DNA from: Sulfurimonas sp. | GTDB taxonomy: Bacteria; Campylobacterota; Campylobacteria; Campylobacterales; Sulfurimonadaceae | Reading direction: 5' to 3' | DNA length: 10,744 nucleotides | NCBI GenBank assembly: GCA_024762745.1 | Contig: JANTGV010000015.1 | Coordinates: forward strand, 1 to 10,744 | In this document: piece by piece, positions 1 through 5,827 of the stretch | Numbering within the stretch: the first letter of the stretch is position 1 | Layout of the letters: each line of letters starts with the position of its first letter | Position numbers and translations under genes: made by a program | Notes under the pieces: generated by a model | What the model saw: the letters and a program-made list of their open reading frames with translations, nothing else | Database searches by the model: none | Told to the model about the DNA's origin: nothing

Positions 1-269
1 TTGATGGCAGTCTAATCATTCTAGCCTCAATAATCGCTATATACTATGTCATTTCAGGTTTAAGAAGATTAATCCATTTTAATATAAACGCAGATGCTGG
101 AGAAGTTGAGAAATATTTTACAGGTGTCCCGACTCCACTTGGAGCTATCCTTTTGTGGTTAGTATATTTAGGGCATACCTACAATCTTTTACCGGCTATT
201 GCTGTTATAGCACTGATGGCTCTTATTGGATGGAGTCTCAACTCAACTATGAAAGTTAGACATCCGTAA
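1..269 (+). CDS. pssA: CDP-diacylglycerol-serine O-phosphatidyltransferase, C-terminal part (5' end outside window)
   Basis: An open frame enters from base 3 and ends at TAA 267-269, giving 88 C-terminal residues. The stretch with SGLRRLIHFN, then a short gap and YFTGVPTPLGA, matches the part of type II phosphatidylserine synthases that follows the CDP-alcohol phosphotransferase signature. The signature itself lies upstream of the window. Two hydrophobic helices follow, and the chain ends in a short basic tail (MKVRHP). The family makes phosphatidylserine from CDP-diacylglycerol and serine in the inner membrane, on the route to phosphatidylethanolamine. The related PgsA is the main alternative, but the RLIHFN and GVPTP pattern favours PssA. 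The gene is tail to tail with the DoxX gene, with only 3 bp between their stop codons and no clear terminator. Confidence 0.72.
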   Translation, partial: DGSLIILASIIAIYYVISGLRRLIHFNINADAGEVEKYFTGVPTPLGAILLWLVYLGHTYNLLPAIAVIALMALIGWSLNSTMKVRHP

Positions 270-272
270 AAA

Positions 273-662
273 TCACTTGTTATTTACTCCGTATCTTCCA
301 CTGCCAAGTATAAATACTACAACAGAGGCTATCAGATAAAAAAGAGGAAGTTCTATTACAAGTCCTCCATGTTTATAGAGAGTAAACATAGCACCGCCAT
401 GAGCTAACATAATAGCTACAAGCATATTAAATGCGAGGACTAAAGAAGCAACCCTAGCATAAAGTCCAAGTATTAGAAAAACAGGAACAATAACCTCACC
501 GATATAAACACCATATGCTAAAAACTGAGGAAGCCCTGCTTCATTAAGCAGATGCTTCACTCCACCTACTCCATAAATTATCTTATTCATACCGTGAAAC
601 AGCATAAGAACTCCAAGACTCACTCTGAGTAACAGTTTTCCTATATCATTACTTTGAAACAT
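273..662 (-). CDS. DoxX family membrane protein
   Basis: The product has 129 residues and four hydrophobic segments at about 8-26, 48-68, 71-89 and 105-122. The N-terminus, LLLRVSLGVLMLFHGMNKI, is the typical DoxX opening with its FHG..K signature. DoxX/YphA-type proteins are small inner-membrane proteins loosely linked to quinol oxidation or thiol and oxidative stress; the substrate here is unknown. I placed the start at the ATG ending at 662. On the minus strand the sequence reads GGAG-ATGAAA-ATG, so the first ATG (668) sits directly against the Shine-Dalgarno sequence, while the second has a normal 6-nt spacing. The start lies inside the 3' end of mscS (14-nt overlap), so the two genes are probably translationally coupled. 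The ATG at 668 would add two residues. Confidence 0.85.
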   Translation of the reverse strand: MFQSNDIGKLLLRVSLGVLMLFHGMNKIIYGVGGVKHLLNEAGLPQFLAYGVYIGEVIVPVFLILGLYARVASLVLAFNMLVAIMLAHGGAMFTLYKHGGLVIELPLFYLIASVVVFILGSGRYGVNNK

Positions 663-1485
663 TTTCATCTCCTAAAATTCTAACTTCTCTTTGTGGAAAC
701 GGTATAACTATGCCTGCAGCGTTTAATGCGTTTAGAACCTTTATATTAACATCATACTGCGTTTTAAAAAAACTTTTTGTAGGAACCCAATATCTGTATC
801 CTATATCTACAGAGCTGTCATTAAACTTTTCAACACCAACTATTGGCTCATTATCACTGCTTACATCCTCCTGAGAAATTATAAGCTCTTTTATAGTCTC
901 TACCGCCCTCTCTACATCACTTTCATAAGCAACACCAACGCTTCCTTCAACTATTCTATAGGCAAAAGAGTTTACTAAGACATCACCTATCATGTATTTA
1001 TTCGGGATTGTAATCTGTTCACCATCTTCATTTCTTAAAACTGTGTATGAGAGTTTAATCTCTTCTACCTCCCCATAAACATCATGAATTGTAATCGTAT
1101 CTCCAATTTTAAATGGCTTAGTAATCACAAGTATTACTCCCGCAGCAAAGTTTGAAACACTACCTTGAAGCGCTAAACCTGCTGTTAAAGAGATGGCACC
1201 TAAAGCAGCAATAAAAGGAGCTATAGATATGCCTAGTTTTCCAAGCGCTAAAACTCCCATCATTGCAACGACTAAAAACCTTACAAAGTTTGAAATAAAC
1301 CCACTCAGAGTCTCATCTATTTTGTTCTTTAGCAAAAGTCTCAAAACCAGTTTTTGTATATATTTAGAAGCGATCACACCTATAATAAATATAATAAGCG
1401 CACCCACTATCTGTAGGGAATAGTTTGCAAAAAATTCGACTATGATATTATAAAACTTATTCACATCCTCTAACTCTTTCTCCAT
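649..1485 (-). CDS. mscS: Small-conductance mechanosensitive channel, MscS family
   Basis: The product is 278 residues, close to the 286 of E. coli MscS. It has transmembrane helices at about 22-40, 63-83 and 90-121. The third contains the Gly/Ala-rich pore helix (LGAISLTAGLALQGSVSNFAAG, in part 95-116), followed by KPFKIGDTI at the entry to the beta domain and IPNKYMIGDVLVN at 160-172. The C-terminus has the family ending IPFPQREVRI (261-270). MscS opens when membrane tension rises and releases solutes on hypo-osmotic shock. Minus-strand AGGAG lies 7 nt before ATG 1485 and overlaps the TAG stop of the 62-residue upstream gene, so the two are probably coupled. Its own 3' end contains the DoxX ribosome-binding site. 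Confidence 0.93.
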   Translation of the reverse strand: MEKELEDVNKFYNIIVEFFANYSLQIVGALIIFIIGVIASKYIQKLVLRLLLKNKIDETLSGFISNFVRFLVVAMMGVLALGKLGISIAPFIAALGAISLTAGLALQGSVSNFAAGVILVITKPFKIGDTITIHDVYGEVEEIKLSYTVLRNEDGEQITIPNKYMIGDVLVNSFAYRIVEGSVGVAYESDVERAVETIKELIISQEDVSSDNEPIVGVEKFNDSSVDIGYRYWVPTKSFFKTQYDVNIKVLNALNAAGIVIPFPQREVRILGDENVSK

Positions 1486-1495
1486 CCCTTAGCTC

Positions 1496-1684
1496 CTAAT
1501 CTTTTTTTCTAAACTTACAGCTGCCAACGCTAATAACTTTTCCATTTTTAATCGCCTCTTTGACATAAGCAAGAGTTCCTTTTGGGTCAGCATCACCAAT
1601 CTCCTCCTCAATCACACGTAAAAGATCACTCTCTTTAGTATCTGTCCATGTTTTTTCATAACTGTACTGTGTCTGTATATTCAT
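1496..1684 (-). CDS. Small conserved-looking protein of unknown function, first gene of the mscS-doxX operon
   Basis: A 62-residue acidic/basic protein with no membrane segment, signal peptide or cysteine pair (one Cys at 57). It looks soluble, with a charged amphipathic middle (about residues 18-48) and a basic end (KFRKKD). I do not recognise a family. It is likely to be real because its stop codon overlaps the mscS Shine-Dalgarno sequence, it keeps the operon's direction, and it starts near a promoter-like sequence. ATG 1684 is the only usual start codon before the in-frame upstream stop TAG. No Shine-Dalgarno sequence lies at normal distance: the nearest, AGAGGAG, is about 30 nt upstream. 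The -10-like box suggests a leaderless message. Confidence 0.65.
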   Translation of the reverse strand: MNIQTQYSYEKTWTDTKESDLLRVIEEEIGDADPKGTLAYVKEAIKNGKVISVGSCKFRKKD

Positions 1685-1690
1685 AGAAGT

Positions 1691-1696
1691 ATAATA
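1691..1696 (-). promoter_or_regulatory. Possible -10 box giving a leaderless transcript for the 62-residue gene
   Basis: The minus strand reads TTAGATATTAT, close to the TTAGATATAAT seen before the helicase gene and ndk. If TATTAT is the -10 box, transcription would start at or beside the A of ATG 1684. No -35 box is evident, as is usual in this group. Other AT-rich boxes further upstream (for example TATAAA near 1730) could serve instead. Confidence 0.35.
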
Positions 1697-1767
1697 TCTA
1701 AAATTGATAAAATCTTCTCCTCTCTTCTATTTATATTTGACGAACAAACAGACTGTTTATCTATTTA

Positions 1768-1776
1768 TGTTATAAT
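1768..1776 (+). promoter_or_regulatory. Extended -10 promoter of the 1807 gene
   Basis: TGT followed by a perfect TATAAT (1771-1776) fits the TGN-TATAAT promoter of campylobacterotan sigma-70. The predicted start is near 1783, giving a leader of about 24 nt. TTGACG at 1737-1742 is 28 bp away, too far to act as the -35 box. Confidence 0.6.
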
Positions 1777-1779
1777 CTG

Positions 1780-1796
1780 CTTATAACAATTATAAG
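1780..1796. repeat. 17-bp palindrome at the predicted transcription start (operator-like)
   Basis: CTTATAA (1780-1786) and TTATAAG (1790-1796) are perfect inverted repeats around CAA. The site starts 4 bp after the -10 box and covers the predicted +1, where a repressor would block transcription. Short AT-rich palindromes are common by chance in this genome. Confidence 0.4.
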
Positions 1797-1806
1797 TGAG
1801 TGTATT

Positions 1807-2199
1807 ATGATTATAAAACTATTTTTAGAAACAACGGATAAATTTCTCTTCAACAGTGTAAAAAACACTTTCTCTAAAGCAGAGAGTGGGTACAAAAAGA
1901 AAAATCTGAAGGTTGACCTTTTAAAAGAGCTTAAAAGTTTTGAAGAGAATCCTCTTGGGTGTATGATAGGGCTTAATTCAAAATTTGAAACAGACATCAA
2001 GGTCAAGATTAAGATGATTTTGGGTCTTTTCTTTGTACTTGTTCCAGTAGTTGGGTTTAGTGCCCTTACTTACATTTTAGGAATTCCCCAGACATACGCT
2101 TTTTTAGCAACATTTGTTGTAGCTATTCTTGTAGCGAGTAGAATGGAAGAGATTTCAAAAAGATATGTAGAGACTAGAGCTTTAGAGTTCGCACACTAA
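1807..2199 (+). CDS. Uncharacterised membrane protein with two helices
   Basis: A 130-residue protein I do not recognise. Residues 1-65 are soluble and rich in Lys and Phe. Two hydrophobic helices follow at about 69-91 (MILGLFFVLVPVVGFSALTYI) and 95-111, separated by a short GIPQT turn. The tail (112-130) is charged and probably helical. By the positive-inside rule, the Lys-rich half and the Arg/Lys-containing tail would both be cytoplasmic, giving a hairpin in the membrane. ATG 1807 is preceded by a weak AAGTGAG. The gene stands alone under its own promoter and palindrome, divergent from the mscS operon, and its stop lies 1 bp from the rmuC stop. Confidence 0.75.
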   Translation: MIIKLFLETTDKFLFNSVKNTFSKAESGYKKKNLKVDLLKELKSFEENPLGCMIGLNSKFETDIKVKIKMILGLFFVLVPVVGFSALTYILGIPQTYAFLATFVVAILVASRMEEISKRYVETRALEFAH

Positions 2200-2200
2200 T

Positions 2201-3475
2201 CTACTCACTATCCTCGCTAGAGAGTGGAAGAGTTTTTTTAGGTTTTAAGCCTAACTTTACCATATTCTCCGCTCTTTTTATAATATTTCCTTTTCCCGTT
2301 TTTAATCTATTCATCGAAGTATCGTAAGAGTCTTGTGCCTTTTGAAGATGGGAACCCACTTTTTGCATCTCTTCTACAAAAAGAACTAACTTATCATACA
2401 TAGCCTCTGCCTCATCAGCTATCTTTTTAGCATGTTCTTCTTGACGTTGTGTTCTCCAAATATGCTCTATTGTTCTAAGTGTTACAAGAAGTGTTGAGGG
2501 GGAAACAACTAAAATATTATTTTCATAAGCACGTTTAAAGAACTCTCCATCTTGCTCTAAAGCTATTAAAAATGCGCCCTCAATTGGCATAAAAAGAAGC
2601 ACGAAGTCCAAAGAGTTAACACCTTCAAGTTTTTCATATTTCTTCTCACTCAAACCTTTTACATGAGCTGAAATACTATTAATATGTTCTTTAAGAGCTT
2701 TTGACTTCTCAGCAGATTCCTCTGCGTTTACAAACCTCTCATAAGCGACTAGTGAGACCTTAGAGTCGATAATCACATCACGCTCTTGCGGCATATGTAT
2801 GACTACATCAGGTCTAAAGCTCTTGCCCTCTTCAGATTTTAAAGTTGCCTGAAGTTCATACTCCACTCCACTTCTAAGCCCTGACTGCTCTAAAATACTC
2901 TCTAAGACTATCTCTCCCCAGTTACCCTGCGTTTTATTCTCACCCTTGAGTGCATTTGTTAAATTTATGGCATCTTGTGAGAGTTGCTGATTCATCTGTT
3001 TTAAACGCAGTAATTCATCCTTTAGAAGATGTCTATCTTTTAGTTCTGTATTAAACTGCTCTTTTGCCTGTGTTGAAAAATTTGTTATCTGTTCTCTAAA
3101 AGGTTTGAGTAGTAACTCAAGTTGCTCTTTGTTTGAAGAGCTAAACTGCTTTGCTTTATCTTCAAAAATTCTATTTGCAAGAAGCTTAAACTCCTGTGAG
3201 AGCTCATTTTTTGCGTTTTGCAGAGTTTGTAGTTTTTCATTAGAAGATTTAACCTCCTCATCATATCGCGTTTTGAGAATAGCATACTCTAGTTGTAAAT
3301 CATTTTTTTCTTGATTAAGTTCACTCTTTTCTTTATTAAATCCGCTTTGAGCCTCTAAAAGAGTCTTTATTTCTATCTCAAAAGCCTTAGAACGCTCTCT
3401 CTGTCTGAGGTATAAAAAAAGTAAAATAAGTACAAAAATAAAACTGACACCCAAAGCGATTAAATATATATCCAT
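2201..3475 (-). CDS. rmuC: DNA recombination protein RmuC
   Basis: A 424-residue protein with an N-terminal membrane anchor (about 3-23), a long coiled coil (about 28-175, with a break near 105-135) and a C-terminal RmuC domain. The domain begins at GNWGEIVLESIL (184-195). It contains RPDVVIHMP (221-229) and VIIDSKVSL (234-242), where D223, D237 and K239 fit the PD-(D/E)xK nuclease-fold pattern, followed by FMPIEGAFLIAL (295-306) and the conserved helix TIEHIWRTQRQEEHA (335-349). The family limits inversions at short inverted repeats and is a predicted nuclease; the biochemical activity is not established. Minus-strand AGGAA lies 7 nt before ATG 3475. The gene is monocistronic and converges with the 1807 gene. 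Confidence 0.93.
   Translation of the reverse strand: MDIYLIALGVSFIFVLILLFLYLRQRERSKAFEIEIKTLLEAQSGFNKEKSELNQEKNDLQLEYAILKTRYDEEVKSSNEKLQTLQNAKNELSQEFKLLANRIFEDKAKQFSSSNKEQLELLLKPFREQITNFSTQAKEQFNTELKDRHLLKDELLRLKQMNQQLSQDAINLTNALKGENKTQGNWGEIVLESILEQSGLRSGVEYELQATLKSEEGKSFRPDVVIHMPQERDVIIDSKVSLVAYERFVNAEESAEKSKALKEHINSISAHVKGLSEKKYEKLEGVNSLDFVLLFMPIEGAFLIALEQDGEFFKRAYENNILVVSPSTLLVTLRTIEHIWRTQRQEEHAKKIADEAEAMYDKLVLFVEEMQKVGSHLQKAQDSYDTSMNRLKTGKGNIIKRAENMVKLGLKPKKTLPLSSEDSE
2203..2239 (+). terminator. Possible imperfect terminator of the 1807 gene
   Basis: Just past stop 2199, ACTCACT-A-TC can pair with GA-G-AGT and, across a GGAA bulge, GAGT. The stem is followed by seven T (2233-2239). It is imperfect, has one mismatch and a bulge, and lies inside the 3' end of rmuC. 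Confidence 0.33.
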
Positions 3476-3506
3476 AAAACAGTTCCTGATTTTTAATATT
3501 TCAAAT

Positions 3507-3512
3507 ATTATA
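3507..3512 (-). promoter_or_regulatory. rmuC -10 box overlapped by a palindrome
   Basis: The minus strand has a perfect TATAAT preceded by T-rich runs (TACTTTTTCTCACTTTT). The predicted start is near 3500, leaving a leader of about 24 nt with AGGAA before ATG 3475. The perfect palindrome TAATATTT-C-AAATATTA (3494-3510) covers the end of the -10 box and +1. Confidence 0.5.
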
Positions 3513-3657
3513 ATAAATTTGATTAAAAGTGAGAAAAAGTATCAAAATGCAAAATAATTGTATATCTCTTTATCAAAACTCTCATAATTTAGTAACAGAA
3601 AAAACTTAAATGGTTTCAAATACAATCTACTTCAATGTTAATTTTGGTTTACTTAGA

Positions 3658-3663
3658 TATAAT
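3658..3663 (+). promoter_or_regulatory. -10 box of the helicase gene
   Basis: A perfect TATAAT in the context TTAGATATAAT. The predicted start is near 3670, which leaves a leader of about 80 nt. No -35 box is apparent. Confidence 0.55.
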
Positions 3664-3677
3664 TCGCGAAATACTTT

Positions 3678-3746
3678 AAGGGGAAGATACCCTTGCGTTT
3701 GAATACAGTAAATGCAGCTTGTGTCATCTCCTTAGTATTAAAAGGA
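3678..3746 (+). promoter_or_regulatory. Structured leader of the DEAD-box helicase mRNA
   Basis: Two short stems can form. AAGGG (3678-3682) pairs with CCCTT (3690-3694) around a 7-nt loop. TCCTT (3729-3733) pairs with AAGGA (3742-3746), which is the ribosome-binding site itself. The second stem could hide the Shine-Dalgarno sequence. A seven-codon ORF (ATG 3712 to TAG 3735) lies between them, but it has no good ribosome-binding site. Any regulatory role is inference. Confidence 0.3.
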
Positions 3747-3751
3747 TAATG

Positions 3752-5299
3752 ATGCAAGATAAGCACCAAGAAAACACTACAAACGAAGAAGTCTCAATCA
3801 CATTTGATGATTTAAAATTAAAAAAAGAAGTACTACAGGCTGTTAAATATGCAGGTTTTACTACTCCAAGCCCTATTCAGGCACAAGCTATTCCATTTGT
3901 ACTAGATGGACGTGACATGGTTGCTCAAGCTCATACAGGTACTGGTAAAACAGCTGCTTTTGGTCTTCCTACACTCTCAAAGATGAAGCTAAACGCAGGA
4001 GTACAACTCCTAGTTATTACCCCTACTCGTGAGCTTGCAACTCAAGTCTCTGATGAACTATTTAAATATGGTAGAAACTTAGGTGTAAGAACTGTTACTG
4101 TTTATGGTGGTAGTTCTTATAAACGCCAACTTGACCTTATTGAAAGAGGTGCTAACGTAGTTGTTGCAACTCCAGGTCGTCTTCTAGATATTCTTAAAAA
4201 GAATATGCTAGACAATTTTGCACCTGCAACAGTTGTGCTCGATGAAGCTGATGAGATGCTTGATATGGGATTTTTGGATGATATTAACGAGATTTTCTCA
4301 TATCTTCCAACTTCTCGTCAAACACTTCTTTTCTCAGCTACTATGCCACAGCCTATTAAGACTTTGGCTAACAGAATTTTAGAAAACCCGGAGTTTATCT
4401 CTATCACTAAAGGTGAGACAACAAACGCAGATATTGAACAACTCTACTATGTAATCGAAGAGTCTGAAAGAGATGATGCTATCATCCGCCTAATGGATGC
4501 AGAAGATACAAAAAAATCAGTTGTATTTTGTAGAACTAAATCTGAAGTAGATAGACTTTCAAACGTTTTATCAAATGCAGGTTATTTAGCAAATGGTCTT
4601 CATGGAGATATGGAACAGCGTCAACGTGAAACAGTTATTAAAGGTTTTAAATCTAACTCTGTAAAAGTACTAGTGGCAACTGATGTAGCTGCTCGTGGTA
4701 TTCATGTTAACAACATCTCTCATGTATTTAACTACCACATCCCATTTGACCCAGAGTCATATGTACATCGTATCGGTAGAACTGGTCGTGCAGGCACCAA
4801 AGGGAAAGCTATCACACTTTTGACTCCTTTAGAGTTTAAAGAGCTTCAACGTATTAAACAAAAAGTTGGAACTTCTATGGGGCACGCTTTTGTTCCAAGT
4901 AAAAATGACTTGAGAGAATCTACTGTTGATGCACTTGTCAAAAAAGTTGAAAATCACAAAATCTATGACGAAGCACACAAAGTTTTAGACAGACTACGTG
5001 AAGATATAGACGAAGAGCAAATGGCTTATAAGCTTATCTCAATGTTACTAGACCAGCAAGAGATTAAAGGTCCAAACTCTATCGGTATTCCTGCAGATAG
5101 ACTAGATGCAATCTTAGAACGTGCTGCTAAACGCGGTGGTGGTAACAGCCGTGGTCGTAGTCGCGGTCGTGGTGGAAGCGGTGGATACCGAGGAAACAGA
5201 AATCGTTCAGGTGGAAGCCGTAACCGTGGCGGTGGAGAGAGAAGCGGTGGATACCGTGGAAATCGTTCAGGTGGAAGCTCTAACAGACATAGAGACTAA
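3752..5299 (+). CDS. DEAD-box ATP-dependent RNA helicase with Arg/Gly-rich tail
   Basis: A 515-residue helicase with every family motif: Q motif around 35-47 (GFTTPSPIQAQAI), motif I AHTGTGKT (60-67), PTRELA (91-96), TPGR (140-143), DEAD (164-167), SAT (195-197), ATDVAARGIH (309-318) and HRIGRTGRAG (339-348). A linker rich in charged residues leads to a basic Arg/Gly/Ser tail (461-515), expected to bind RNA without sequence specificity. The single RhpA/DeaD-like helicase of Helicobacter and relatives acts in RNA decay and ribosome assembly and helps growth in the cold; this gene probably has that role. I chose ATG 3752 because AGGA (3743-3746) is 5 nt upstream. ATG 3749 is only 2 nt away, and the longer frame from 3719 has no ribosome-binding site. 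Confidence 0.95.
   Translation: MQDKHQENTTNEEVSITFDDLKLKKEVLQAVKYAGFTTPSPIQAQAIPFVLDGRDMVAQAHTGTGKTAAFGLPTLSKMKLNAGVQLLVITPTRELATQVSDELFKYGRNLGVRTVTVYGGSSYKRQLDLIERGANVVVATPGRLLDILKKNMLDNFAPATVVLDEADEMLDMGFLDDINEIFSYLPTSRQTLLFSATMPQPIKTLANRILENPEFISITKGETTNADIEQLYYVIEESERDDAIIRLMDAEDTKKSVVFCRTKSEVDRLSNVLSNAGYLANGLHGDMEQRQRETVIKGFKSNSVKVLVATDVAARGIHVNNISHVFNYHIPFDPESYVHRIGRTGRAGTKGKAITLLTPLEFKELQRIKQKVGTSMGHAFVPSKNDLRESTVDALVKKVENHKIYDEAHKVLDRLREDIDEEQMAYKLISMLLDQQEIKGPNSIGIPADRLDAILERAAKRGGGNSRGRSRGRGGSGGYRGNRNRSGGSRNRGGGERSGGYRGNRSGGSSNRHRD
5175..5278 (+). repeat. Imperfect repeat encoding the helicase RG-rich tail
   Basis: Copy one (5175-5218) and copy two (5241-5278) share GAAGCGGTGGATACCG, GGAAA and a common end, ATCGTTCAGGTGGAAGC. 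They differ by one base and a 6-nt insertion (two codons), so the frame is kept. They encode two SGGYRGN..RSGGS units. The segment is much richer in GC than its surroundings because of Gly and Arg codons. Confidence 0.8.
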
Positions 5300-5310
5300 T
5301 TCTTTAACAC

Positions 5311-5346
5311 CTTTTCCCCTTCCCTCCCCACTTTGGGGATTATCCC
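5311..5346. other. C-rich tract with overlapping short dyads, 3' of the helicase gene
   Basis: Runs of 4, 3 and 4 C (5316-5319, 5322-5324, 5326-5329) are followed by GGGG (5335-5338). TCCCC and GGGGA can form a 5-bp hairpin with a 5-nt loop (5325-5339). GGGAT (5336-5340) and ATCCC (5342-5346) form a second, mutually exclusive dyad. No T-run follows, so it is a poor terminator. Confidence 0.5.
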
Positions 5347-5419
5347 TAAATTTCCAAACCTATTTGCATAGTTAAAGAGCATTACTTATGATACTATATT
5401 GTTATCAAAAGGATATTTT

Positions 5420-5794
5420 ATGCATATGATTATATATGAAGAGAGTGAAATTTATATAGAAAAAGAGGAGAGTGAAATCCCTTGGTTAAAAATATTTACC
5501 AAAGAGCCTTATCGAGAGTTAGGTGATATGCCAAAAGAGCTGCGTTTGAGACTCTGGGAAATTTACGATGTAGTTGAACATGAGATGAGCCTCTATTACA
5601 GACCTAAAAAAATCAATATGGCATCATTTGCAAATATGCTTCCAAGAGTTCACATACATGTTATGGCAAGGTTTGAGAATGACAGTTACTTTCCAAACCC
5701 TATGTGGGGAAAAAAAATGAGAGAAGCAAATCTAACACTGCCAAATGAAGAAGAGTTCCATAAGAGAGTCTTTAATGCCTTACAAAATATATAA
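5420..5794 (+). CDS. HIT-family protein with an altered HxHxH signature
   Basis: A 124-residue protein whose second half matches the histidine-triad fold: KINMASFANMLPRVHIHVMARF (in part 64-85), then DSYFPNPMWG (88-97), equivalent to the N.....N..PHLHxHxxPR...D..FP.P.WG pattern of HIT hydrolases. The usual triad is His-x-His-x-His. Here the first position is Arg76, while His78 (the nucleophile position in HIT enzymes) and His80 remain. Members hydrolyse nucleotide phosphoramidates or dinucleoside polyphosphates; the substrate here is unknown. I chose ATG 5420 because AAAAGGA ends 6 nt upstream. A TTG start at 5399 has no such support, and ATG 5426 is possible. The gene stands alone, converging with fabH. 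Confidence 0.75.
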   Translation: MHMIIYEESEIYIEKEESEIPWLKIFTKEPYRELGDMPKELRLRLWEIYDVVEHEMSLYYRPKKINMASFANMLPRVHIHVMARFENDSYFPNPMWGKKMREANLTLPNEEEFHKRVFNALQNI

Positions 5795-5827
5795 TATATA
5801 CTAGTAAATTCCGTAAAAATTATTTTT

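Larger units (their letters stand above)
3476..3751. other. 276-bp gene-free region between divergent rmuC and the DEAD-box helicase
   Basis: It holds the rmuC promoter (near 3507), about 110 bp of featureless AT-rich DNA (3540-3650), and the helicase promoter and leader (3658-3751). I find no tRNA, convincing ORF or terminator in it. Confidence 0.6.

Noticed and set aside
1737..1742. TTGACG as a -35 box for the 1807 gene
   Set aside because: It is 28 bp from the TATAAT, against the usual 16-18, and the promoter already has the extended -10 element.
3712..3735. Seven-codon ORF in the helicase leader
   Set aside because: No convincing ribosome-binding site and too short to judge from one sequence. 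Kept only as part of the leader observation, not as a gene.
5121..5375. Open frame overlapping the 3' end of the helicase gene
   Set aside because: It is a frame-shifted reading of the Gly/Arg-rich tail, giving a Val/Glu-rich low-complexity product; no ribosome-binding site.
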